Shown piece after piece: positions 8,172 to 16,359 of a DNA stretch of 64,000 nt. Numbering within the stretch: position 1 is the stretch's first letter; the number at the start of each line of letters is the position of its first letter. This DNA comes from Rubripirellula amarantea. GTDB lineage: Bacteria > Planctomycetota > Planctomycetia > Pirellulales > Pirellulaceae. The position numbers and the translations under genes are program-made. The stretch is taken from positions 1,260,721 to 1,324,720 of the forward strand of contig NZ_SJPI01000002.1 in NCBI RefSeq assembly GCF_007859865.1, read 5' to 3'. Below the pieces are notes generated by a model. That model worked only from the letters and a program-made list of their open reading frames with translations, made no database searches and was not told the origin of the DNA.

Positions 8172-10310
8172 ATGACGACGACCGCTTTGCCCGACCTACA
8201 ACCTGCGTCGCAACACGTAGACCCTGCGTCGCAGCACCTACACTCTGGGTCGCAGCACCTACACTCTGGGTCGCAGCGAGCCGCCATCCTTTGCCTGCGA
8301 ATCGCAGTTTTGATCCAGTGTATCGGTTTGGGCGGACGTTATGTCTTTTCGGCTAGCGAAACCGAAAGCGATATCTATGGTTTTTTATTCTTCGACCTAG
8401 GTTACCCCGAGATCCTAGCCCAAAGAATTGACGACGCGGGAGCGATCATCTGCCTAGTGGCCGCAGTAGTGATCGCTATCAATGCGGCGATTAACACTCG
8501 ACTGACTCGGATTTTCGATACGGTCGCGGCAATATCGGTTTCGAGTTGGGTCATAACCATGGCGCTTGCCCATATGGTTCGGGGCGGGCTCTACGCTGAA
8601 CTGGCTTTAGGCGAGTACGCTGTTCGAATTGCTGCACCCATCGCTTTAGTTTTGCTCAATCGAGAGAGCGTGACCGGTAACGAAAAGCATCGGCACGCGC
8701 CGGCGATGCAAGTCATGATCTACGCCGTTGCAGCCACTTTCCTGGTGCACGGGTATAAAGCGGTTCAATGCTATGGCCCCTTTACCGACTTGATCTTGTT
8801 GACTGATGCCAATACCTTGAGATTGAACTTCGAGCAGTCCCTTGTCGAGAATGCCCTCGTGGCCATTGGTGCCATCGATGTTCTGCTCGCTGGCTTGTTG
8901 CTAATCACACGCCTACCCGCGATCGCCTTTTACATGGCTTTTTGGGGAGCACTCACCGCGATTAGCCGGATGACCGCGTTTGGTTTATCCGCTTGGCCCG
9001 AAACAATCGTTCGGTCAGCTAACGCTGGCGTTCCGCTTGCCCTCGCCTTCTGTCTCGTTTTCACGCAAAAAGAAGTGCTGAAACTGTCCATGCCCACTCA
9101 AAAAGTACTTTCGACATTCTTGGCCGTCGCTGCCCTTGGTATCGGAGCTGCACTTGCAACATCGGCATCCGCAGATGCTCCACTTCAAGGCACTCAACCC
9201 GCACACTACCGTGTGATCTGGACAGACGATCCTGCTACCACGGCAACGATATCATGGAGCACCGCCGAGCGTGGGTCGGATCATCGCGTGAACTTCCATG
9301 AGCGAGCCGACCCGAGCAACCAAGGAATCGCAATGGCTGCTAGCGGTCGTTTCACCGGTGGTGAAGTCGAACTCTACTACCATCACGCTCGCTTAACCGA
9401 CTTAAAGCCTTCGACGGCCTATGAAGTTCAAATGATCAGCGACGGCGAAGAGTCTCCGTTGCTGTACTTCGAGACGGCACCTTCAGACGATCGTCCATTC
9501 AGCCTGTTGCATGGCGGAGATTCACGTAGTGATCAGAAAGCTCGTCGGGGCGTGAATGCGATGATCGCGAAACTGGTCGCAGATTCTCATGAGAACGATG
9601 TACCCTCAGACGACATTATTGCGTTGGCTCATGGCGGGGACTACATCGTCAGCGGAAACAAAATGAACCTTTGGTCGATGTGGTTATCAGATCACGAACT
9701 GACAATCGGGACCGACGGTCGCATGTTGCCAATCATTCCCGCTCGCGGAAACCATGATCACGGTAAACCCTTCAACGAAGTGTTTGCATTCCCAGATGAC
9801 GACAAGAACTACTATGGCATCAGCCTGGGTTCAGAGGTTCGGTTCGTGACGCTCAATTCCGAAATCAGCACAGCAGGCACGCAAGCTAAGTGGCTTGATA
9901 AGGAACTCGAATCCGCACGGGGCTCACACCGCTGGTTACTCGCTCAGTACCATCGACCGGTTTATCCGGCGGTGAAGAATCCAGGCGCTGGCTTGCAGAG
10001 CTGGGTGCCGTTGTTCGAGAAGCATAACGTTGACTTAGTTTGCGAAGCGGACGGACACAACATCAAGCGGACGCTCCCCATACGTAACAACAAGCATGAC
10101 AAAACCGGCGTCGTTTACATTGGCGAAGGCGGTCTCGGCGTGCCACAGCGCACTCCCAAGACCGACCGCTGGTTCTTGCAATCACCCGGAATGGCGGACA
10201 AGGGAGACCACGTTTTCATACTTACGTTCGAAGCGGACACGCTGACCGGTAAGTGCCTGATGGTCAAAGGTGACGTCCGCGATCAATTCGTTCTGAATCG
10301 CCGCGATTGA
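8172..10310 (+). CDS. Polytopic membrane protein fused to exported metallophosphoesterase
   Basis: About 712 residues from ATG 8172; a GTG at 8079 would add 31 residues without support. Residues about 10-40 contain 7-residue repeats (PASQHVD/SGSQHLH). Residues about 45-300 hold around eight hydrophobic segments of no family I recognise. At residue 307 an internal Met begins a signal-peptide-like stretch (VLSTFLAVAALGIGAALA, then ATSASADA). This leads to a fibronectin-like beta domain (ISWSTAERGSDHRVNF, then LKPSTAYEVQM) and a calcineurin-like phosphoesterase with GDSRSD, GGDYI, RGNHDHG, QYHRPVY and ADGHNI, as in purple acid phosphatases. The active site probably faces the periplasm. The two halves may be a true fusion or two former genes read through. 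Confidence 0.72.
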   Translation: MTTTALPDLQPASQHVDPASQHLHSGSQHLHSGSQRAAILCLRIAVLIQCIGLGGRYVFSASETESDIYGFLFFDLGYPEILAQRIDDAGAIICLVAAVVIAINAAINTRLTRIFDTVAAISVSSWVITMALAHMVRGGLYAELALGEYAVRIAAPIALVLLNRESVTGNEKHRHAPAMQVMIYAVAATFLVHGYKAVQCYGPFTDLILLTDANTLRLNFEQSLVENALVAIGAIDVLLAGLLLITRLPAIAFYMAFWGALTAISRMTAFGLSAWPETIVRSANAGVPLALAFCLVFTQKEVLKLSMPTQKVLSTFLAVAALGIGAALATSASADAPLQGTQPAHYRVIWTDDPATTATISWSTAERGSDHRVNFHERADPSNQGIAMAASGRFTGGEVELYYHHARLTDLKPSTAYEVQMISDGEESPLLYFETAPSDDRPFSLLHGGDSRSDQKARRGVNAMIAKLVADSHENDVPSDDIIALAHGGDYIVSGNKMNLWSMWLSDHELTIGTDGRMLPIIPARGNHDHGKPFNEVFAFPDDDKNYYGISLGSEVRFVTLNSEISTAGTQAKWLDKELESARGSHRWLLAQYHRPVYPAVKNPGAGLQSWVPLFEKHNVDLVCEADGHNIKRTLPIRNNKHDKTGVVYIGEGGLGVPQRTPKTDRWFLQSPGMADKGDHVFILTFEADTLTGKCLMVKGDVRDQFVLNRRD
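8202..8280 (+). repeat. In-frame 21-bp tandem repeat
   Basis: Three full units (8202-8222, 8223-8243, 8244-8264) and a partial fourth, each close to CCTGCGTCGCAGCACCTACA plus C. They encode successive 7-residue blocks, PASQHVD, PASQHLH, SGSQHLH and SGSQ, in the N-terminal tail of the membrane-phosphatase fusion. Unit number may vary between strains. Confidence 0.8.
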
Positions 10311-10437
10311 ACGTTCGAAGACTCGCCTGGCGATGTGATCATCGCACAATCGCGTCTACGATCCGTTAAAGTACTAACCTTGCGATTCCAGCATCTGCTT
10401 CCGCTCTCATGCCCACCTCAAATAGAAAGCCCACCTG

Positions 10438-11484
10438 ATGAACCTATCTCAACGTCTACTACCGAGTTTGCAGTGGCTTTGTGTCTTCAGCATCGTTGCG
10501 ATCAGTGCGTTTGCAAGCGCAGATGACTCCGAGACACTTCGAGTGGGTGTCATTGGACTCGACACATCCCACGTTCCGGCGTTCACCAAAGAATTGAACC
10601 AAACCCCGGCCAACCCAGAACTTCGAAACTGCCGCGTTGTCGCAGCGTATCCCTATGGCAGCCGCACGATTGAATCAAGCTACAACCGCATTCCAAAATT
10701 TACCGAGGAAGTTCAATCGCTTGGCGTAGAGATCGTAGATTCGATCGACGAACTACTCAAACGCGTCGATTGCGTGTTGTTGGAAACAAATGACGGCGGG
10801 CCACACTTAAAACAAGCGCTTGAAGTATTTCGTGCCGGCAAACCTGTTTTCATCGACAAGCCAACCGGTTCAAACCTTTCGGAAGTTGTCGCGATCTTTA
10901 AGGCGGCGGAGCATTATCAGGTTCCGATGTTCTCAGCTTCTTCACTTCGATATAGCAAAGGTGCACAAGCGATACGCGGCGGAAAAGTGGGCGATGTCCT
11001 GGGTTGCAATACCTATAGCCCTTGCACGTTAGAGCCTTCTCATACCGATTTGTTCTGGTACGGGATTCATGGCGTCGAACTGCTCTACACCTGCATGGGA
11101 CCGAATTGCCAATTGGTGCGTCATACCTCCACCCAAGATCGCGAGGTCGTTGTCGGTGTTTGGAACAACGAGCGAATAGGGATCTATTACGGCATGCGGA
11201 AAGGTCCTCATGGTTACGGCGGCACAGTTTTTGGCGATAAGGCAACTGAACCGATCGGCAAGTACGACGGGTATCAACCCTTGCTATTGGAGATCGCCAA
11301 GTTCTTCCGTACCCGAAAGCCTCCGATCGATGCATCCGAAACCATCGAGATCTATGCCTTCATGCAAGCCGCGTCGCTAAGCAAAGAACGTGGTGGGGAA
11401 GCGGTCATGATCGAGGAAGTCATCAACACCGCCAATCAAGAGGCAAACGTTTTACTCGATGGCCAATTACATCCTAACAAGTAG
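10438..11484 (+). CDS. Exported Gfo/Idh/MocA family oxidoreductase-like protein
   Basis: 348 residues with a signal peptide (LQWLCVFSIVAISAFASA) and then a Rossmann fold starting LRVGVIGLDTSHVPAF. The nucleotide loop is GLDTSH instead of the usual GxGxxG. FIDKPTGSNLSE matches the family EKP motif, here with Asp before KP. The family oxidises or reduces sugars and cyclitols with NAD(P); planctomycetes often export such proteins, perhaps with tightly bound cofactor. The downstream half is the usual alpha/beta dimerisation domain. It is monocistronic, 127 bp after the phosphatase gene. Substrate is unknown. Confidence 0.82.
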   Translation: MNLSQRLLPSLQWLCVFSIVAISAFASADDSETLRVGVIGLDTSHVPAFTKELNQTPANPELRNCRVVAAYPYGSRTIESSYNRIPKFTEEVQSLGVEIVDSIDELLKRVDCVLLETNDGGPHLKQALEVFRAGKPVFIDKPTGSNLSEVVAIFKAAEHYQVPMFSASSLRYSKGAQAIRGGKVGDVLGCNTYSPCTLEPSHTDLFWYGIHGVELLYTCMGPNCQLVRHTSTQDREVVVGVWNNERIGIYYGMRKGPHGYGGTVFGDKATEPIGKYDGYQPLLLEIAKFFRTRKPPIDASETIEIYAFMQAASLSKERGGEAVMIEEVINTANQEANVLLDGQLHPNK

Positions 11485-11632
11485 TTGCGTCGTCGAATCG
11501 CACTGAGCACCACGCATTTGCCAAGACGTTGACCGGACTGCAAGCGGCGTGGTCGCTAACGACACATCAGTTTTCACGTTAGTTACACGTCAATTTCCGC
11601 GTCCTTAACAACTGGTCGCACCGCGAATGTTG

Positions 11633-12073
11633 CTAAGGGATTTCAGGTGCCATCGCCGCATCGAACCAAAAATCGCAGATCGAATTTACGATGACTTGGA
11701 ATTCGTGGACGTCGACGGGTTTTACCACGTAGGCATTGCACCCGAAGCTGTGACATACCAACAAATCCGTGTTTGAACTTGAGGTCGTCAGCACAACGAC
11801 ACGATGTCGTTTGAGTTGGTCATCGTCAGCAAGGGCACGCAGAACTTCACGACCATCCATGATCGGCATGTTCAGGTCCAGCAGAATCAAATCAGGCGTC
11901 GGCGCGTCTTCGTAGCCCTCGGTTTTGCGTAGAAACTTCAGACATTCAATTCCGTTGCCAACGTGCGATAGGTTGAGGCGACGATCGGTTCTACGAAAGC
12001 TCTCGCGCGTTAGCTCGACATCATCCGGGTTGTCTTCGACAAGCAGAACTTGATTTTCTGGTTTCATTTCCAT
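11633..12073 (-). CDS. Stand-alone response regulator receiver (Rcp1-like)
   Basis: 146 residues forming a single receiver domain. The acidic pocket is VEDNPDD, the phosphoacceptor Asp is in PDLILLDLNMPIMDG, the switch Thr/Ser is in VVLTTSSS, and the Lys is in YVVKPVD. There is no output domain. This subtype is typically phosphorylated by phytochrome-like or PAS histidine kinases. It begins 19 bp after the kinase-receiver fusion gene and is the last gene of the signalling cluster, so it is likely the direct partner of the histidine kinase upstream. Confidence 0.9.
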   Translation of the reverse strand: MEMKPENQVLLVEDNPDDVELTRESFRRTDRRLNLSHVGNGIECLKFLRKTEGYEDAPTPDLILLDLNMPIMDGREVLRALADDDQLKRHRVVVLTTSSSNTDLLVCHSFGCNAYVVKPVDVHEFQVIVNSICDFWFDAAMAPEIP

Positions 12074-12092
12074 GACGGTATCCGTACGCAGT

Positions 12093-13511
12093 CTAACTGC
12101 TGTGACTGCATCGGCTCATCGTGATAAAGATGGTGCGTTCTAATAGATGAGCGTTCAAATCGTTCTTGCACGCAAACTCATCTGCTCCCGCTTCGATACA
12201 GGCTTGACCAAGTTGCAAATCATCTTGTCCAGTGAGGACAATGATCGCGGCTTTCGAAACCGCTTCGCGCATTCGTTTCACCGTCTCGACACCGGAACTG
12301 TCGGGAAGCCGAAGGTCAAGAAGTACGACATCAAGCGAATCGAGACACATCGCCTGTTGAATGGCGACTCGCAATGTGTTTGCCGTATTGACCGTCACCG
12401 AGCTATTGCCTCGCTTCAGTAGTTCCACGGTCAATAGCATGTCGTCCTGATCATCTTCGACCACTAGAACGTGCACATCTTGTTTGGCTTGAGTAAACAC
12501 CGTCGGACATACGTTCTCGAGCTCTTTGGTGACCTCGGACATCGTTGCGTAGCGATCGTCAACTTTGTGAGCAATCATTTTGGACCAGATTCGGCGAACT
12601 TCATCCGGCGCGCATTCACTCGGCAATTCTTCCAGCCCTTTCTGATAGAGCAAACACGCAAGTTTTTCGCCTAGCGTACCGCCTCGAACTCGCGGACGAC
12701 CGGTCAGCAAAAAAAACCACGTCGCTCCCAATGCATAGATGTCTGAAGCCGCCGTCGCTGCCTTCAGTGATTTGGCTTGCTCAGGCGCCATGAACTCAGG
12801 TGTTCCCAAGCAAAGTTCACCATCGGTATTGAACTGGTTCTTCGAGTCGTGTTCCTGAGTTTCCGATAGCGCCGCCAACCCAAGATCAGCAACCTTGACG
12901 CGATCGTAGTGGAACATCAGGTTTCCGGGCTTCACGTCGCGATGAATCAGGCCGCGCTCGTGAGCATGTTCAAGGCCGCGAGCTGCGTCGAGCATGATGT
13001 GGATGGACTCTTCCCAGGAAATCGGCCCCGCCCGGACGACGTGCTGGTGCAAGTCGGGACCGGTCAACTCTTCCATCACGATGTAAGGGACGTCCTCGTG
13101 CTCACCCACCTCGTAGGCGATCACAACGTTCGGGTGCGCCAGATGCTGCGCGAGCTGCATTTCTCGCTTGAATCGCTCGTTCAAACGCAAGTTCTTGATC
13201 GACTTCAGCGCAACACTGTCGCCCCCAGCAATGGGCCGCGCTCGATAGACATGACCGGCACCACCTTCGCCCAAGAGCGCTTCGATACGGTACCTTCCGA
13301 TCACCTTCTCAGTGGCAACAACCAAATCTTGGCGATTTAGCTCAGGATCAAACCCGCTCCACGCAATGAGCTCGTTGTGAATTAGCTGGAGTTGCTCACT
13401 GGAAAATTGCTTGGTTGCCCGCAGATTATCAATCAACGATTCAGAAGAAACTCGTGTTGGACTGAGATCACTATCATCCCGATCTCTCGATTCCTTCAAA
13501 ACGGTCATCAT
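12093..13511 (-). CDS. Ser/Thr protein kinase with C-terminal receiver domain
   Basis: 472 residues. The Hanks-type kinase covers about residues 70-330: glycine loop LLGEGGAGHVYRA, VALKSIK lysine, catalytic loop LIHRDVKPGNLMF, metal motif ADLGLA (DLG instead of DFG), and activation-segment end GTPEFMAPEQA. Residues about 345-465 are a receiver with LVVEDDQDD, phosphoacceptor Asp in VVLLDLRLPDSSG, Thr in VLTGQDD and Lys in FACKND. No membrane segment is visible, so the kinase is cytoplasmic. Its place between a histidine kinase and a lone receiver suggests that aspartate phosphorylation controls Ser/Thr kinase activity; that is inference. Confidence 0.9.
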   Translation of the reverse strand: MMTVLKESRDRDDSDLSPTRVSSESLIDNLRATKQFSSEQLQLIHNELIAWSGFDPELNRQDLVVATEKVIGRYRIEALLGEGGAGHVYRARPIAGGDSVALKSIKNLRLNERFKREMQLAQHLAHPNVVIAYEVGEHEDVPYIVMEELTGPDLHQHVVRAGPISWEESIHIMLDAARGLEHAHERGLIHRDVKPGNLMFHYDRVKVADLGLAALSETQEHDSKNQFNTDGELCLGTPEFMAPEQAKSLKAATAASDIYALGATWFFLLTGRPRVRGGTLGEKLACLLYQKGLEELPSECAPDEVRRIWSKMIAHKVDDRYATMSEVTKELENVCPTVFTQAKQDVHVLVVEDDQDDMLLTVELLKRGNSSVTVNTANTLRVAIQQAMCLDSLDVVLLDLRLPDSSGVETVKRMREAVSKAAIIVLTGQDDLQLGQACIEAGADEFACKNDLNAHLLERTIFITMSRCSHSS

Positions 13512-13643
13512 GAATCAAAAACGAGTAACGAATAGGCATCATCCAGGGGGATTGTAATATGTACACTAGAGGTACGAAAGAGGCTAATTGTTGACAATTT
13601 GCGAGTGGCACTTCTGGAAACGTTCCTTCACACGAAAGTCGTA

Positions 13644-16025
13644 TTAGGCGCCCTCGTCAATGGAATCTTTCAAGACCGGAAGCGTTACGTGAAAGGTGCT
13701 CCCGACACCTTCGGCTGATTCAACCCAAATTCGTCCACCATGTCGTTTTACAATCCGCCGGCAAACCGCCAATCCGATCCCGGTTCCGGGATATTCCGAG
13801 CTGGTATGCAATCGCCTAAACACTTCGAAAATCCGTTCGTGATAAACGTCGGCAATTCCAATACCGTTGTCTTTGACGCTTAGAGTCACCTCGTTATCGT
13901 TGGCCGTCGTTGAAACGTGAACGACTGGTTTTTCGCGGTGGTACTTGATCGCGTTGCCAATCAAGTTCATCAGCAGTTGAGTTAGCTGAGCCGGATCGCC
14001 AAACGCCATGGGCAAATCGTCTCGCGTGACTTCAGCATCGAACTGAACAACCGATGCGTTCAAAAGTTCTATCGCATCCGCGTAGACATCATTCAGCGAA
14101 ATCTGCTCAAACGGCGCCGCACGTGATTCAACTCGAGAGAACTGCAAGAGATCATCGATCATCTTTTGCATCCGTTTGACACCCCTGACAATTCGTGAGA
14201 TGTAATCGTCTGCCCGAGCGTCCAACCTGCCGGAAAAGTCGGACTGCAAGAACTGAGAGAAGCCAGCGATAGCACGCAAAGGCGTCTGCAAGTCGTGCGA
14301 GGCAACGTAGGCGAACTGCTGCAGTTCAACATTGCTCTCTTGGAGCGCCAAGTTAGCTTCCTGGAGCGCGTCATTAAGCCGCTTCAGCTCTCGTTCCGAT
14401 TCTCGACGTTCGGTAATATCAACGTGAACGCCGGTCATACGAAGAGGCTTACCGTCGGAATCGAACACCGCCTTTCCCTGCGCAAGCATCCACCGATAGG
14501 AACCATCTTTGCACCTCATCCGAAACGTTGATTTGTACTCAGGTGACCGGTGCTCGAAATACTCAGCGACCATTTGATGAGCCAGTTCCACATCGTCGGG
14601 ATGAAGTCGCGATTCCCAGTCCTGGAACTTGTTCCAATCGGTCTCCGGTGGATAACCTAGTTGGCGTTTGTACGTTGTTGAATAGGTAACCTCGTCGTTG
14701 GTCGCGTTCCAATCCCAAAGACCCACGTTGGCTCCGACTAAAGTCAACTCCAAACGATCCCGAGTCGTCGAGAGGTCGTCGGTTCGAGTTGCAACGAGTT
14801 GCTCGAGCTTCTCGGTGAGCTCACGCTGAGCAACGGTAAGACTGATTCGCTCAGAAATATCCAGAAACGTCACCACCGATCCAACCAGATCACCGTTTTC
14901 GGTCAACGGATACGACCAGTACTCAACCGGAAACGAGGTCCCATCCTTTCGCCAAAACACCTCATTATCAACGTTAACGCCTTCGCACTTTTGAAAGGCA
15001 AGATAGATCTGGCACTCATCTTCGGCATAAACCGAGCCATCCGTTTTAGAATGGTGAATCAAACGATGCATGTTCTGATTCACAAAATCATCCGCACTTT
15101 CATAGCCCAGCAAGCGAGCACAGGCCGAGTTAGCGAAGGTACAGTTTCCTTCGAGGTCGAGCCCATAAATGCCTTCGGCTGTTGAATCAAGCAAAGCTCG
15201 AATTCGCGACTCACGTTCACCTAGATCAGCCGTAACCTTCTTCGCATGCGTCACATCGCGAACATAAGCACAAAACTGTTCTCCCGAATCGAGTGGCAGA
15301 GGAACGATCGTCAGCTCGACAGGAAATTCAGTCCCGTTTCGATTGAGCGCATACAGCTCTAACCGCTGATTTAGTATTGGACCTTCACCGGTTAGTCGGT
15401 AATGCTCAAGCCCACGCCGATGAGCATCCCGGTAGCGTTCCGGGATGATCAAATCAGTTAGTAGCCTACCTGTCGCTTCTGACTTCGACCAACCGAACGT
15501 TTGCTCCGCTTGATTGTTCCAATCGGTGACCGATCCACTTTGGTCTATTGTGATGACAGCATCCAAGGAAGCCTCAAACATCAATTGACTTCGCTGTTGA
15601 CTGGCAGCCAACTTCGCTCGTTCGCCTTGCAACTCAGTCAACGATGCGTCCGACACCCCCTCGCCCTTATCTTTCAATCGTCCGCGGAATCCAGGCAGCG
15701 TTTGTAAACACAAGTACGTCGTGACGGCGATCGCCGTGAGCGCTAGACCGTTCTGGACTGCTACCGTAGCCACGCCCGCTGTTCTTAACGCCAAGATTGC
15801 GGCGACGAATGTAAGAATCAAACTCAATGTCGCTGCCGCGAGTACATGGCGTGCGATTTTCGAGCACTGAGCGATCGCAACTACTAATACATATCCAACC
15901 GCAAGGCTTTTCTGGGACTGCATATCAACGAGGAAAATCACCAATGCCAATCCCCCCGCAACAAAGAAGCGCAGGTTCCCTTTGCTTTCTGATATCACGT
16001 CTGAATTGCTGGTGCGGTTGGTCAT
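13644..16025 (-). CDS. Membrane sensor histidine kinase with three PAS domains
   Basis: About 793 residues. Four hydrophobic segments lie in residues 18-112 with almost no periplasmic loop. PAS1 (about 150-265, ASLDAVITIDQSGSVTDWNN), PAS2 (about 275-395, with PAC) and PAS3 (about 420-545, GANVGLWDWNATNDEVTYST) follow. The dimerisation domain has the phospho-His in SHDLQTPLRAIAGFSQFL, and the ATPase has NLIGNAIKYH, VKDNGIGI, GTGIGLAVCRRI and GSTFHVTLPV. The kinase type is the phytochrome-like family usually paired with Rcp1-like receivers, which is what lies downstream. The start is ATG at 16025. The gap to the Ser/Thr kinase is 132 bp. Confidence 0.9.
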   Translation of the reverse strand: MTNRTSNSDVISESKGNLRFFVAGGLALVIFLVDMQSQKSLAVGYVLVVAIAQCSKIARHVLAAATLSLILTFVAAILALRTAGVATVAVQNGLALTAIAVTTYLCLQTLPGFRGRLKDKGEGVSDASLTELQGERAKLAASQQRSQLMFEASLDAVITIDQSGSVTDWNNQAEQTFGWSKSEATGRLLTDLIIPERYRDAHRRGLEHYRLTGEGPILNQRLELYALNRNGTEFPVELTIVPLPLDSGEQFCAYVRDVTHAKKVTADLGERESRIRALLDSTAEGIYGLDLEGNCTFANSACARLLGYESADDFVNQNMHRLIHHSKTDGSVYAEDECQIYLAFQKCEGVNVDNEVFWRKDGTSFPVEYWSYPLTENGDLVGSVVTFLDISERISLTVAQRELTEKLEQLVATRTDDLSTTRDRLELTLVGANVGLWDWNATNDEVTYSTTYKRQLGYPPETDWNKFQDWESRLHPDDVELAHQMVAEYFEHRSPEYKSTFRMRCKDGSYRWMLAQGKAVFDSDGKPLRMTGVHVDITERRESERELKRLNDALQEANLALQESNVELQQFAYVASHDLQTPLRAIAGFSQFLQSDFSGRLDARADDYISRIVRGVKRMQKMIDDLLQFSRVESRAAPFEQISLNDVYADAIELLNASVVQFDAEVTRDDLPMAFGDPAQLTQLLMNLIGNAIKYHREKPVVHVSTTANDNEVTLSVKDNGIGIADVYHERIFEVFRRLHTSSEYPGTGIGLAVCRRIVKRHGGRIWVESAEGVGSTFHVTLPVLKDSIDEGA

Positions 16026-16359
16026 CAAAACGTCAGGGCAAGAAGGTCGAACGAACCAATGTCTGCGAAGCGTTCAACATTAAGACTAACATAATTGGCT
16101 CACCCTACTTCCCAGTGACGTCTGAACACACATCATCAGACTGCTGACTATTCTGTGTCCGGCGGTATCGCGAGATGGCTACACAAACTCGCCGCGACAT
16201 GTCCGTTGCGACCTCGCTGCGAATCAGATTTGCGAATCGCCTATGAAAAAGAGTGGCGATGCCCGATTGGCGGCACATCGGCACCACACAGTTTGTTTAG
16301 GATTAGATCCTTCGCTCGGTCGCCAGACTGGTTATCCAATCCAATTCAAATTTATTAAC
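16026..16359. other. Divergent intergenic region, no gene seen
   Basis: 334 bp between the histidine kinase and the exported esterase, which point away from each other. It must hold both promoters. I see no convincing -10/-35 pair, no operator-like dyad and no short gene. Confidence 0.6.

Noticed and set aside
10331-10346. GCGATG-TGAT-CATCGC hairpin after the phosphatase gene as terminator
   Set aside because: Short stem, no T-run, and it could occur by chance; not strong enough to list.
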